Below, in pieces: positions 42,069 to 49,963 of a DNA stretch of 64,000 bases (its first letter is position 1; each line of letters begins with the position of its first letter). The notes below the pieces were generated by a model. That model made no database searches. It was not told where the DNA came from and was given only the letters and a program-made list of their open reading frames with translations. The DNA is from Wenjunlia vitaminophila DSM 41686 (GTDB taxonomy: Bacteria > Actinomycetota > Actinomycetes > Streptomycetales > Streptomycetaceae): NCBI RefSeq assembly GCF_000380165.1, contig NZ_KB904666.1, forward strand, positions 1-64,000. Reading direction: 5' to 3'. Position numbers and translations under genes: made by a program.

Positions 42069-45000
42069 GTGACGGCGGCAGGACGCTCCTCGGTACCGCG
42101 ACCCGCACCACCGCGCCCGGCCCAACAGTGGTTCCAGGAACGCCCCTCGCCGTACCCCCACGAGCAGGACGCCCTGGACCACGTCCGCCACCTGATGCCC
42201 CCCGCCGAGCCCTACCGCGCCTGGGCCACCTTCTCCTTCACCGCCCAGTCCGGCCGCGTCAACGAGTGCGACCTGCTGGTCGCCGTGCCGGCCGGGCTCT
42301 ACCTCATCGAGATCAAGGGCCATCCCGGTCGGCTGGAGAACACCGGCTCCACGTGGAAGTTCCGCGGCCCCGACCGGATGCGCACCATCAGCAACCCCCT
42401 GCACCTGACCGACCTGAAGTGCAAGGAGCTCAAGAGCCAGCTCCTGTGGGCCGCACGCAAAGCACGCATCCCCGAACGGGCCGTTCCCCGCGTCGAGCCC
42501 GCCGTCTTCCTCTCCGCCCCCAGCCTGGTCAGCCACCTCGACGAGATCCAGCGGATCAAGGTCTACGGCCGCGACGACGGCTCCAGCGGCCTCGCCCGCA
42601 TCTGGCAGGACTTCCTCGGCCGCCCACCGGAGCGGCCCGAGCGGCGCATCACCCCCGAGTTCTCCCGGCACCAGTTACCGCGCCTGCTCACCGCCATCGG
42701 CATCCGCCAGTCCACCGCCCACCTGCGGTTCGGCGAGTCCTGGAAGCTGGAGCCGCGCCCCCTCGACGCCGGCACCTCCTGGGAGGACCGCCTCGCCACC
42801 CGCGACGACGGCCTGGTCAAGGAGGAGGGCAGGGTCCGCGTCTACCTGGTCAACCGTCTCGCGACCGAGACCGCGAGGAAGACCGCCGACCGGGCGGCCC
42901 GCCGCGAGTACCAGGTGCTCCAGGGCATCCACCACCGAGGCATCGCCGAGGCGGTCGACTTCCGCGAACACATGGGCGGCCCGGCGATCCTGTTCCGCCA
43001 CCGCCACAGCGACCTGCGCCTCGACCAGTACCTCGACGCGTACGGCGACCGCCTCGCCCCCGAGGTGCGCCTCGACATGGTGCGCCAACTCGCCGAGGCC
43101 CTGCGCTACGCCCACAACCGCTCCCTGCACCACCGCGCCCTCGCCGCCCGCTCGGTGTACGTCACCTGCCGCACGGACGGCTCCCGCCCCGAACTGCGGA
43201 TCACCGACTGGCAGACCGCCGCCCGGGACTTCGACACCAACACCACCGTGCTGCGCTCCGTCGGCCGCTCCACCCTGGACGCCGCACTGATCGAGGACGC
43301 CTCCCAGGTCTACCTGGCGCCCGAGACCGACCAGCCGTACACCGACCCCGCGGACCTGGACATCTTCGGCCTCGGCGCCATCTCCCACCTGGTGCTCACC
43401 GGCCAGGCCCCCGCCCCGCAGCGCAGCGGCCTGCTGGAACGGCTGCGCACCGACGGCGGGCTGCACCTGTACGCGGTCGCCGACGGCTTCACCGACGCCC
43501 TGGACGACCTGGTCTTCCAGGCCACCCGCTCCGACGTCAACGAACGCCTCAGCTCCACCGAGGACTTCCTGTCCCTGCTGGACCAGGCCGAACAGGCCGC
43601 CCTCGTCCCCGAACCGGCCACCGCACCCGCGGTCGATCCCCTGGAGGCCCTGCCGGGCCAGTCGTTGGACGCCGAGTGGTCCGTGGCCCGGGTGCTGGGC
43701 ACCGGCGCCACCGCCCGCGCCCTGCTGGTGACCCGGGAGACCGAGGACGACGACGGCGAACCGGTGCGGGAGGAACGCGTCTTCAAGGTCGCCCTCGACG
43801 AGTCCAAGGACGAGCGCCTGCGCGCGGAGGCCCACGCGCTCGGACAGGTCGGCGGCGGCAACGTGGTGCGGCTGCGCGGCGACGGCCTGCGGCAGATCGG
43901 TCCACGGACCGTCCTGGAGCTGGAGTACGCCGGCCAGGAGTCGCTGGGCGCCCGGCTGCGCGCCGAGGGCAGGCTCAGCCCCCACCTGCTGGAACGCTTC
44001 GGCGACGACCTGTTCCGGGCCCTGGACCAGCTCGCGGCCAAGGGGGTGCGGCACCGCGACCTGAAACCGGACAACCTCGGCATCTACCGGCGCAAGGACC
44101 GCACCCTGCAACTGATGCTGTTCGACTTCTCCCTGGCCGACGCCTCAGACCGCGACCTGAGAGCCGGCACCCGCGGCTACCTCGACCCGTTCCTCGGCTC
44201 GACCCGCCGCGCCCTCTACGACGACCACGCCGAACGCTACGCCGCGGCCGTCACCCTGCACGAGATGGCCTCCGGTGAACGGCCCCTGTGGGGCGACGGG
44301 CAGGTGGACCCGCTCACCAACGAACAGGCAGAACTGTCCCTGTCCACCGAACTGTTCGAGCCGGAGCTGCGCGACGGGCTCGCCGGCTTCTTCCGCCGGG
44401 CCCTGCACCGCGACATCGAGCACCGCTTCGACACCCTGCGGCAGATGCAGGACGCCTGGCGCGAGGTCTTCCGGGCCGCCGACTCCGCCGACCTCGGCGC
44501 GAGGAACGAGGACACCGAGGAGGCCCGCGACCGGGCCGCCGCCACCGCGAGCCCCGGCACACCGCTCGACGAGGCCGGGCTCACCTGGCGCGCCGTCGCG
44601 GTGGCCCGCGCCCTCGGCGCCACCACCGTCGGCGAACTGCTGGACGTCCCGCCGTACGCGATCTCCAAGGCGCGCGGCGCCGGAGCCCTGGTCCGCCGCG
44701 AGCTCAACCGCCGCCGCAAGCAGTGGACGGCCCTGCGCGCCCCCACCACCCCCGTCCCAGCGCAGCGCACCGGTGTCGCACCGGCCACCGCCGCGGACTC
44801 GCCCGTCACCCCGGGGCAGGCGCAGGCACCGGACGCGGACGTGGTCCTGTCCGTGGACGAGATGGCCGAACGGCTGACCCCGGCGCCCAGCCGCAGGGCC
44901 CCCGCCCGCGCCGAGGCCGTCCGCCTCACCCTCGGCCTCCCCCCGGACGACGGCGGTCTCCCGCCGCTGGGCCCCTGGCCGGTCCAGGCCCGGGTCGCCG

Positions 45001-46487
45001 AGCGGGTCGCCGTCCAGCAGCCGCAGGTGTCCCGCTACCACCGGCAGGCCGCCAAGGAATGGGCACGGACCCCGTGGCTGGAACCGGTCAGGGACGAACT
45101 CGTCGAGATCGTCGAGACCGCCGGGCGGGTGATGACGGCCCAGGAGGCCGCCGTCGAGCTGAGGGTCCGCCACGGCGCCGTCGGCGACACCGCCGAACGT
45201 ACCCTCGCCAAGTCCCTCGCGGTCGTCCGGGCCGCCGTCGAGGCCGAGCTGTGGGAGGGCGACGACGGGGACGGGTCCCACGAGCCCCGCCTGGCCGTCC
45301 ACCGCCGCGGCGACACCGTCCTGCTCGCCGCCGAGTCCCTGCCCGGCACCGACGATCCCAACCCGCGGGAACTCGCCGAGTACGCCGCCGCGCTCGCTGA
45401 CGTCGCCGAACGCCTCGCCCGCCAGGACCCGCTGCCCGTCCGCGCCGCCGTCCTGGGCGACCTGCGGGCCGTCCCCGCCCCCGACGGCCTCACCCCGCTC
45501 CCGGACGACCGGCTGGTCGGGCTCGCCGCCGCCGTCGCCCCCACCGCCGCGGTCACCCCGCGCCTCGAGCTGTACCCGCGCGACCTGAGCCTGGTCCGGG
45601 CCCTGCGCGTCAGCCAGGCCGCCGCCGGGGTGCGCCGCGACCACGGCGTCACCACTGCCGAACTCCTCGCCCGGCTGCGCTCCCGGTTCCCCGAGCTGGC
45701 CCTGCTCACCGGCCGTGACCTGCCCACCCACGTGGAACTCGAGGACGCCCTCAGGGAAGCGGGGTTCGACCTCGGCCACGACCCGGAACACGACAGGTTC
45801 TTCCCGCCCGCCCCCGAGCCCCCCGTCACCGCCTCACTCACCAGCACCGGCACCAGCCTGCTGGCCCCACCCGCCCGCGCCGCCGCCCTCGCCGGCCAGG
45901 ACCCGCACACCGCCGTCCGCACCGAGCTCACCGCCCGCGTCGCCCGCGGCGGCTTCCTCGCCCTGACGGTGAAGGCCGACCGGCTCCCCGGCACGGCCGA
46001 GACGGTCGCGGCGGCGTGGCCGGTGACCGGTATCGACCTGGGCCGTGAGTTCATCGGCGTCTTCCGCGCCCTGGCCGAGGAGAAGGGCCAGGACTGGCAG
46101 AAGGTGCTGCGCGCCGACGCGGCCTCCGAGCCGGGCCGGATCAAGCCGGGCCTGGCGGCGTTCGTCCGCGTGGTGTGGCAACGGGTCGAACGCCTCGTGC
46201 TGGACCGGGCGGCCACCCCGCGCACCGTCCTGTTCCTGCACGACGCGGGCCTGCTCGCCCGCTACTGGGACGAGGGTGGACACGACCTGCTGGTCCGCCT
46301 CCAGGCCGCCGCCCGCCGCCCCGCCGAGCGCCCGCACGGGCTGTGGCTGCTGTGCCCCGTGGAGAGCCGTGCCCACCCGCCCCACCTGGACGGCCGCACC
46401 GTGGAGGTCATCGGCGGCGACGGGGAACGGCTGCACCTGGACCGGGCACTGCTGGACGATGTGCGAGCGCCGGCCCCGGCCCACTGA
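42069..46487 (+). CDS. pglW: BREX type 2 / Pgl serine-threonine kinase PglW
   Basis: A 1472-residue protein from the GTG at 42069 (GGAGG eight bases upstream). Residues about 25-150 form a NERD nuclease-related domain with NECDLLV and LIEIKGHPG (D and ExK positions kept). Two kinase-like domains follow. The first (about 240-530) has HHRALAARS where HRD is expected (residue 354), so it lacks the catalytic Asp and is probably a pseudokinase. The second (about 535-820) has HRDLKPDN at 661-668 and DFSLAD in the DFG place, and looks active. The C-terminal 600 residues contain helix-hairpin-helix and winged-helix-like segments. PglW is the kinase of the phage growth limitation (BREX-2) system with PglX, PglY and PglZ. 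Confidence 0.93.
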   Translation: MTAAGRSSVPRPAPPRPAQQWFQERPSPYPHEQDALDHVRHLMPPAEPYRAWATFSFTAQSGRVNECDLLVAVPAGLYLIEIKGHPGRLENTGSTWKFRGPDRMRTISNPLHLTDLKCKELKSQLLWAARKARIPERAVPRVEPAVFLSAPSLVSHLDEIQRIKVYGRDDGSSGLARIWQDFLGRPPERPERRITPEFSRHQLPRLLTAIGIRQSTAHLRFGESWKLEPRPLDAGTSWEDRLATRDDGLVKEEGRVRVYLVNRLATETARKTADRAARREYQVLQGIHHRGIAEAVDFREHMGGPAILFRHRHSDLRLDQYLDAYGDRLAPEVRLDMVRQLAEALRYAHNRSLHHRALAARSVYVTCRTDGSRPELRITDWQTAARDFDTNTTVLRSVGRSTLDAALIEDASQVYLAPETDQPYTDPADLDIFGLGAISHLVLTGQAPAPQRSGLLERLRTDGGLHLYAVADGFTDALDDLVFQATRSDVNERLSSTEDFLSLLDQAEQAALVPEPATAPAVDPLEALPGQSLDAEWSVARVLGTGATARALLVTRETEDDDGEPVREERVFKVALDESKDERLRAEAHALGQVGGGNVVRLRGDGLRQIGPRTVLELEYAGQESLGARLRAEGRLSPHLLERFGDDLFRALDQLAAKGVRHRDLKPDNLGIYRRKDRTLQLMLFDFSLADASDRDLRAGTRGYLDPFLGSTRRALYDDHAERYAAAVTLHEMASGERPLWGDGQVDPLTNEQAELSLSTELFEPELRDGLAGFFRRALHRDIEHRFDTLRQMQDAWREVFRAADSADLGARNEDTEEARDRAAATASPGTPLDEAGLTWRAVAVARALGATTVGELLDVPPYAISKARGAGALVRRELNRRRKQWTALRAPTTPVPAQRTGVAPATAADSPVTPGQAQAPDADVVLSVDEMAERLTPAPSRRAPARAEAVRLTLGLPPDDGGLPPLGPWPVQARVAERVAVQQPQVSRYHRQAAKEWARTPWLEPVRDELVEIVETAGRVMTAQEAAVELRVRHGAVGDTAERTLAKSLAVVRAAVEAELWEGDDGDGSHEPRLAVHRRGDTVLLAAESLPGTDDPNPRELAEYAAALADVAERLARQDPLPVRAAVLGDLRAVPAPDGLTPLPDDRLVGLAAAVAPTAAVTPRLELYPRDLSLVRALRVSQAAAGVRRDHGVTTAELLARLRSRFPELALLTGRDLPTHVELEDALREAGFDLGHDPEHDRFFPPAPEPPVTASLTSTGTSLLAPPARAAALAGQDPHTAVRTELTARVARGGFLALTVKADRLPGTAETVAAAWPVTGIDLGREFIGVFRALAEEKGQDWQKVLRADAASEPGRIKPGLAAFVRVVWQRVERLVLDRAATPRTVLFLHDAGLLARYWDEGGHDLLVRLQAAARRPAERPHGLWLLCPVESRAHPPHLDGRTVEVIGGDGERLHLDRALLDDVRAPAPAH

Positions 46488-47673
46488 CCGGCACCGGGCG
46501 GTCCGGGCTGTCCAGCCACGCCGTCTGGGCCTCCGGGGTGACGGTCAGTCCGAACCGCTCGAACCCGGGGCGACCGTTCCGCGCCCACCAGTGGTGGGCC
46601 TCCTCCACCTCGTCCCACAGGCGCCGCACGCCGTGCTGGTACACCACCGGCTCACCACCCGGCGGGTGCACGGCAGCCGCCCACGACCGGTCCCCGGCCA
46701 GGCTGTACAGCCACACGGTGGTCGCCCCGTCGCCCGGGGCGTGCACGGTGTGCGCGCACTCCCGCACCTGGAGGCCGATCGCGAACGTGACCGGAGCGAA
46801 GGTGCCGGCGGCCAACGCGACGGGGGCCAGGGCGGGAACGGACCGGTCGGCCGCAGCGAAGGACCCGCCGGTGACGTACTCGCCGTGCCGGGGCCACGCC
46901 AGCCGCTGGGAACGCGCCTTCATGAACTCCACCGGCCCGGTGAACCGCCCGCTCGCCGTCTCACCGTCCTCCGCGACACACAACCGCACCAGGGCGTCCC
47001 CGGAGGAGAACGCGGTGCCCCACGGCGCCACGACCAGTCCACCCGGCCTGGTCTGACGCACCCACGCCGCGGGCACGCTCCGCACCCCGCACGTCGCCAC
47101 CACCCGGTCGTACGGGGACCGGTCGGACCACCCCGCGAGCCCGTCCGCACACACCACCTGCGGTGCCCTCCCGGCGTCGCGCAGCCGGCCCCGGGCCGTG
47201 GCCGCCACCCCGGGATCGACCTCCACCGTCACCACCCGCTCCGCACCGAGGCGGTGGGAGAGCAGGGCCGCGTTCCAGCCCGTGCCGGTCCCGACCTCGA
47301 GCACGTCCATCCCGTCCCGCACGTCGAGGTTCCGCAGCATGGCGAGCACCACGGACGGCATGGACGCGGAGGAGGTGGGAACCTCCCCTGGGCCGTCGCC
47401 GGAGTGCCGGCCGTCGTCCCACTGGGTCACCACCGGAACGTCGGACTCCGCCCACCGCCACCACGCCTCCGGGTCGGAGCCCCGGTCCACCGGGAAGGAC
47501 CGCCCGGTCGCCGGGTCGTGCGGCCACATCAGCCCGGGCAGGAAGCCGGCCCTGGGCGTCGCGGCGAACGACGCGGCCCAGTCCGCCGTCATGGTCCCCG
47601 TGTCGAGGAGGTGACGGCCCAGCTCCTCCCAGCCGGGCCGCACCTGTCCCCGCACGGGCGGGACGCCGTTCAC
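46408..47673 (-). CDS. PCMT-like protein/peptide methyltransferase (FxLD-system type)
   Basis: A 421-residue protein. The central class I methyltransferase domain has LEVGTGTGWNAALLSHRLG (motif I), VTVEVDPGVAATARGRL and DRVVATCGVRSVP, a protein-L-isoaspartate O-methyltransferase pattern. The C-terminal 180 residues are an extension seen in actinobacterial homologues annotated as peptide-modifying methyltransferases. Its GTG overlaps the stop of the small proline-rich peptide gene (GTGA), which strongly suggests a dedicated peptide substrate. The 3' end overlaps the pglW 3' end by 80 bp on the other strand. It sits inside the BREX-2 locus, but in opposite direction. Confidence 0.82.
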   Translation of the reverse strand: MNGVPPVRGQVRPGWEELGRHLLDTGTMTADWAASFAATPRAGFLPGLMWPHDPATGRSFPVDRGSDPEAWWRWAESDVPVVTQWDDGRHSGDGPGEVPTSSASMPSVVLAMLRNLDVRDGMDVLEVGTGTGWNAALLSHRLGAERVVTVEVDPGVAATARGRLRDAGRAPQVVCADGLAGWSDRSPYDRVVATCGVRSVPAAWVRQTRPGGLVVAPWGTAFSSGDALVRLCVAEDGETASGRFTGPVEFMKARSQRLAWPRHGEYVTGGSFAAADRSVPALAPVALAAGTFAPVTFAIGLQVRECAHTVHAPGDGATTVWLYSLAGDRSWAAAVHPPGGEPVVYQHGVRRLWDEVEEAHHWWARNGRPGFERFGLTVTPEAQTAWLDSPDRPVPVSGPGPALAHRPAVPGPGAAVPRRRR

Positions 47674-47891
47674 CTACGGTGCCCCCCGTTGCCCGGGGGC
47701 GGCCCACTGTCGGGCGACGGGGGCGGCGGCGGGGGAGGGGGCTGGATCGGGGCGGGGTTACCGCCGTGTCCACCTTCCACGGTTCTCAACTCCTCCAGGT
47801 CGAACGTCGAACGGTGGGAAACGCGAGCCCGTTCCGGGAATCCGGGCGGACCGCGGGGCAGGGCAGGCCCGGGGGCCGGCAGCGGTACCAC
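47670..47891 (-). CDS. Small proline-rich peptide coupled to the methyltransferase
   Basis: Up to 73 residues. The frame ends in the GTGA that starts the methyltransferase, a sign of translational coupling. The useful part reads STFDLEELRTVEGGHGGNP, then PAPIQ, a run of eight prolines, SPDSGPPPGNGGHRR. FDLE resembles the FxLD leader motif of lanthipeptide-like precursors that go with PCMT-like methyltransferases; GG could be a cleavage site. The start is uncertain: a GTG at 47891 with weak initiation signal, or a GTG at 47780 with GGAGGAG nine bases upstream, giving 36 residues (MEGGHGGNP...). In the short form, the FDLE motif is not translated. Core lacks Cys, so a classical lanthipeptide is not expected. 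Confidence 0.5.
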   Translation of the reverse strand: MVPLPAPGPALPRGPPGFPERARVSHRSTFDLEELRTVEGGHGGNPAPIQPPPPPPPPSPDSGPPPGNGGHRR

Positions 47892-48042
47892 CGCCGTGGT
47901 ACGTCCCCGAGAGAACCACCTCGCCGACCCACCGCGCGTCTACGCTGGTCCCTGCGCAACCCGACCGTACGGGTTGCTCCGGTGGAGTAGGACTGACCGC
48001 GGGTACGTGTTGGGCGCGGCGGTCCGCGTTCGGGAGCCAGCC

Positions 48043-49149
48043 ATGACGCTCACCCCACGCGCACGCGCACGCGGACGCGCGGTCACCGGGACCGTCGCCG
48101 GCTACGTGCTGCGCCTGGCCAGGGAGAGCGCCGCCCACACCCAGGCCGGCATGGCCGAGGCCCTGGGCGTGGACCTGGCGACGGTGCAGGGCTGGGAGTC
48201 CGGCCGTCGTCCGCTGGCCAACACCAAGGCAGGCACCCTCCGCGACCTGCGGCGCCGGTTACCGGCACTCGGAGCCTGCCCCCGCGTCGTTCGCCACCTC
48301 GAGGCGGCCATAGACGCGGACCACGTCATCGGCGCCGCGCTGGACCCGCCGACCGACCCCCGAACCCACCCCCTCGCCCTGTGCGTCCACACCCGGGACA
48401 CCGCCCACATGATCGCCTGGGCGGTCAACGGCACCACCCCGCCCGCCCTCGCGGCGCTGCCCCCACCGGCCCGTCGGGGCCCCGTCCAGACCGCGCCCCT
48501 GCTCCCCGAGGCCGAGCGACACGCGTTCTTCACCCACCTGAGGCAGACCGTGCACACTACGGCCGGCACACCCCGCAACGGCACCCTGCTGCACCGCCAG
48601 GCCCTGTACCTCACCTCCTACGACCGCAGCCCGGAAGCGGCGGAGTGGACATCACACACCCTGCGCGGCCGGCGTTCCGTCCTCGGAGCCCGCGGGTGGA
48701 CGCCCCACTGGACCGAGGCCCGCTCGATCGTCACCGCCCTGGCACGCCGCGGCGACCAACAGCCCCTGGCTGACTTCGTCGAGCTGTCCCTCCTCGGCGA
48801 CGACACCGCCGAGGCGGCGAACCTCAACTACTGGGCGTACTGGCTCGGCGCCATGCCCGAGACCCAGACCGACGACGCCTTCATGCGCGAACGCACCCTG
48901 TCGGACCTGGACCCGGTGACCCTGCTGCGCCGTCTGACCCACGGTCTCGGCCAGGCCCCCGGCTACGTTGACCTGTACGTGCACTCCCTGTGGGCGCTGC
49001 TGACCGCCCACCGCTGGCTGCCGACGGCCGCCCCGCCCGTCGCGGACACCCTGGCCCGCAGCGTGGGGCTGCTCCTCGACGGCGGCCGGACCTCGTCCCG
49101 GGCACGCGGCGAACTCAGCGAGCTGCACTACCTTCTACGCCATAACTGA
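48043..49149 (+). CDS. XRE-family regulator
   Basis: A 368-residue protein from the ATG at 48043 (GGGAG upstream). The N-terminal helix-turn-helix reads YVLRLARESAAHTQAGMAEA, then GVDLATVQGWESGRRPLAN. A long helical region follows (AERHAFFTHLRQTVHTTAG, NLNYWAYWLGAMPETQTDD, GYVDLYVHSLWALLTAHRW), a layout widespread in Streptomyces regulators found next to HD-domain or nucleotide-metabolism genes. It is followed after 19 bp by the HD nucleotidase gene and then by pglX, all on the same strand, so it may control this part of the BREX locus. Confidence 0.85.
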   Translation: MTLTPRARARGRAVTGTVAGYVLRLARESAAHTQAGMAEALGVDLATVQGWESGRRPLANTKAGTLRDLRRRLPALGACPRVVRHLEAAIDADHVIGAALDPPTDPRTHPLALCVHTRDTAHMIAWAVNGTTPPALAALPPPARRGPVQTAPLLPEAERHAFFTHLRQTVHTTAGTPRNGTLLHRQALYLTSYDRSPEAAEWTSHTLRGRRSVLGARGWTPHWTEARSIVTALARRGDQQPLADFVELSLLGDDTAEAANLNYWAYWLGAMPETQTDDAFMRERTLSDLDPVTLLRRLTHGLGQAPGYVDLYVHSLWALLTAHRWLPTAAPPVADTLARSVGLLLDGGRTSSRARGELSELHYLLRHN

Positions 49150-49168
49150 CACCGAGGAAGGGCGTGGC

Positions 49169-49741
49169 ATGGCGGACGGGACGGCGCGGGGCACTGCCGG
49201 ATTCCTGCTGGAAATGGGGATGCTCAAGCGGGCCAGGCGGTCCGGCTGGTGGATCGTCGGCGTCAAGGACCCCGAGACCATCGCCGAGCACTCGTTCCGC
49301 ACCGGCGTGATCGGGGCGGTGCTGGCCATGATGGAGGGCGCGGACCCGGCGAAGGTCGCCCTGCTGTGCCTGTTCCACGACACCCAGGAGACCCGCGTCG
49401 GCGACATCCCCCACATCGGCCGCCGCTACCTCGACGCCGCCTCCAACGAGAAGGTCACCGCCGACCAGGTGTCCGCCGCGCACCCCGCCGTGCGGGCGGG
49501 CGTCCAGCAGGTCGTCGAGGAGTACGAGAACGGCGAGACCCTCGAGGTGGTCGTCGCCCACGACGCCGACAAGCTCGAATGTCTCGTCCAGGCCGTCGAG
49601 TACCGGGAGCAGGGCTACCAGAACGTGCAGGGCTGGATCGACTCCAGCCTCGCCAACCTCAGGACGGCGTCGGCGAGGGAACTCGCCACGGCGGCGCTGG
49701 ACATGAGCTCCGTGGAGTGGCAGCAGACCTACCTGCGGTGA
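49169..49741 (+). CDS. HD-domain 5'-nucleotidase-like protein (YfbR/HDDC2 type)
   Basis: A 190-residue metal-dependent phosphohydrolase. The HD ligands are in order: AEHSFRTGVIG (first His), CLFHDTQETRVGDIPHIGRR (HD pair), and AHDADKLECLVQAVEY (last Asp). This matches the YfbR/HDDC2 group, which removes phosphate from deoxynucleoside monophosphates. The length is normal and AGGAAGGG precedes the ATG. It is 19 bp after the XRE gene and 222 bp before pglX. Placement inside a BREX-2 locus suggests that nucleotide removal may be an added defence arm, but it could also be a housekeeping enzyme paired with the XRE regulator. Confidence 0.85.
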   Translation: MADGTARGTAGFLLEMGMLKRARRSGWWIVGVKDPETIAEHSFRTGVIGAVLAMMEGADPAKVALLCLFHDTQETRVGDIPHIGRRYLDAASNEKVTADQVSAAHPAVRAGVQQVVEEYENGETLEVVVAHDADKLECLVQAVEYREQGYQNVQGWIDSSLANLRTASARELATAALDMSSVEWQQTYLR

Positions 49742-49963
49742 GCGCGCCCGGCGCCGCGTCACGCCCCTTGACGGCATTCCCCTCCAGGCGGGCGACCGGC
49801 TCGCCGATCACTGCCCTCCGGACGCCCCGCCAGCGATAACCTGACGTGCCGATCACATCATCGTGCGACCAGGTAAGAGTTCGGCTGGGCCCGTCCGTGG
49901 GACGAGGAGCTGCCCCGGGCCGACCCCTGGGAACCGCGCGGGGCGACGAGGGGTACCGGAGCG

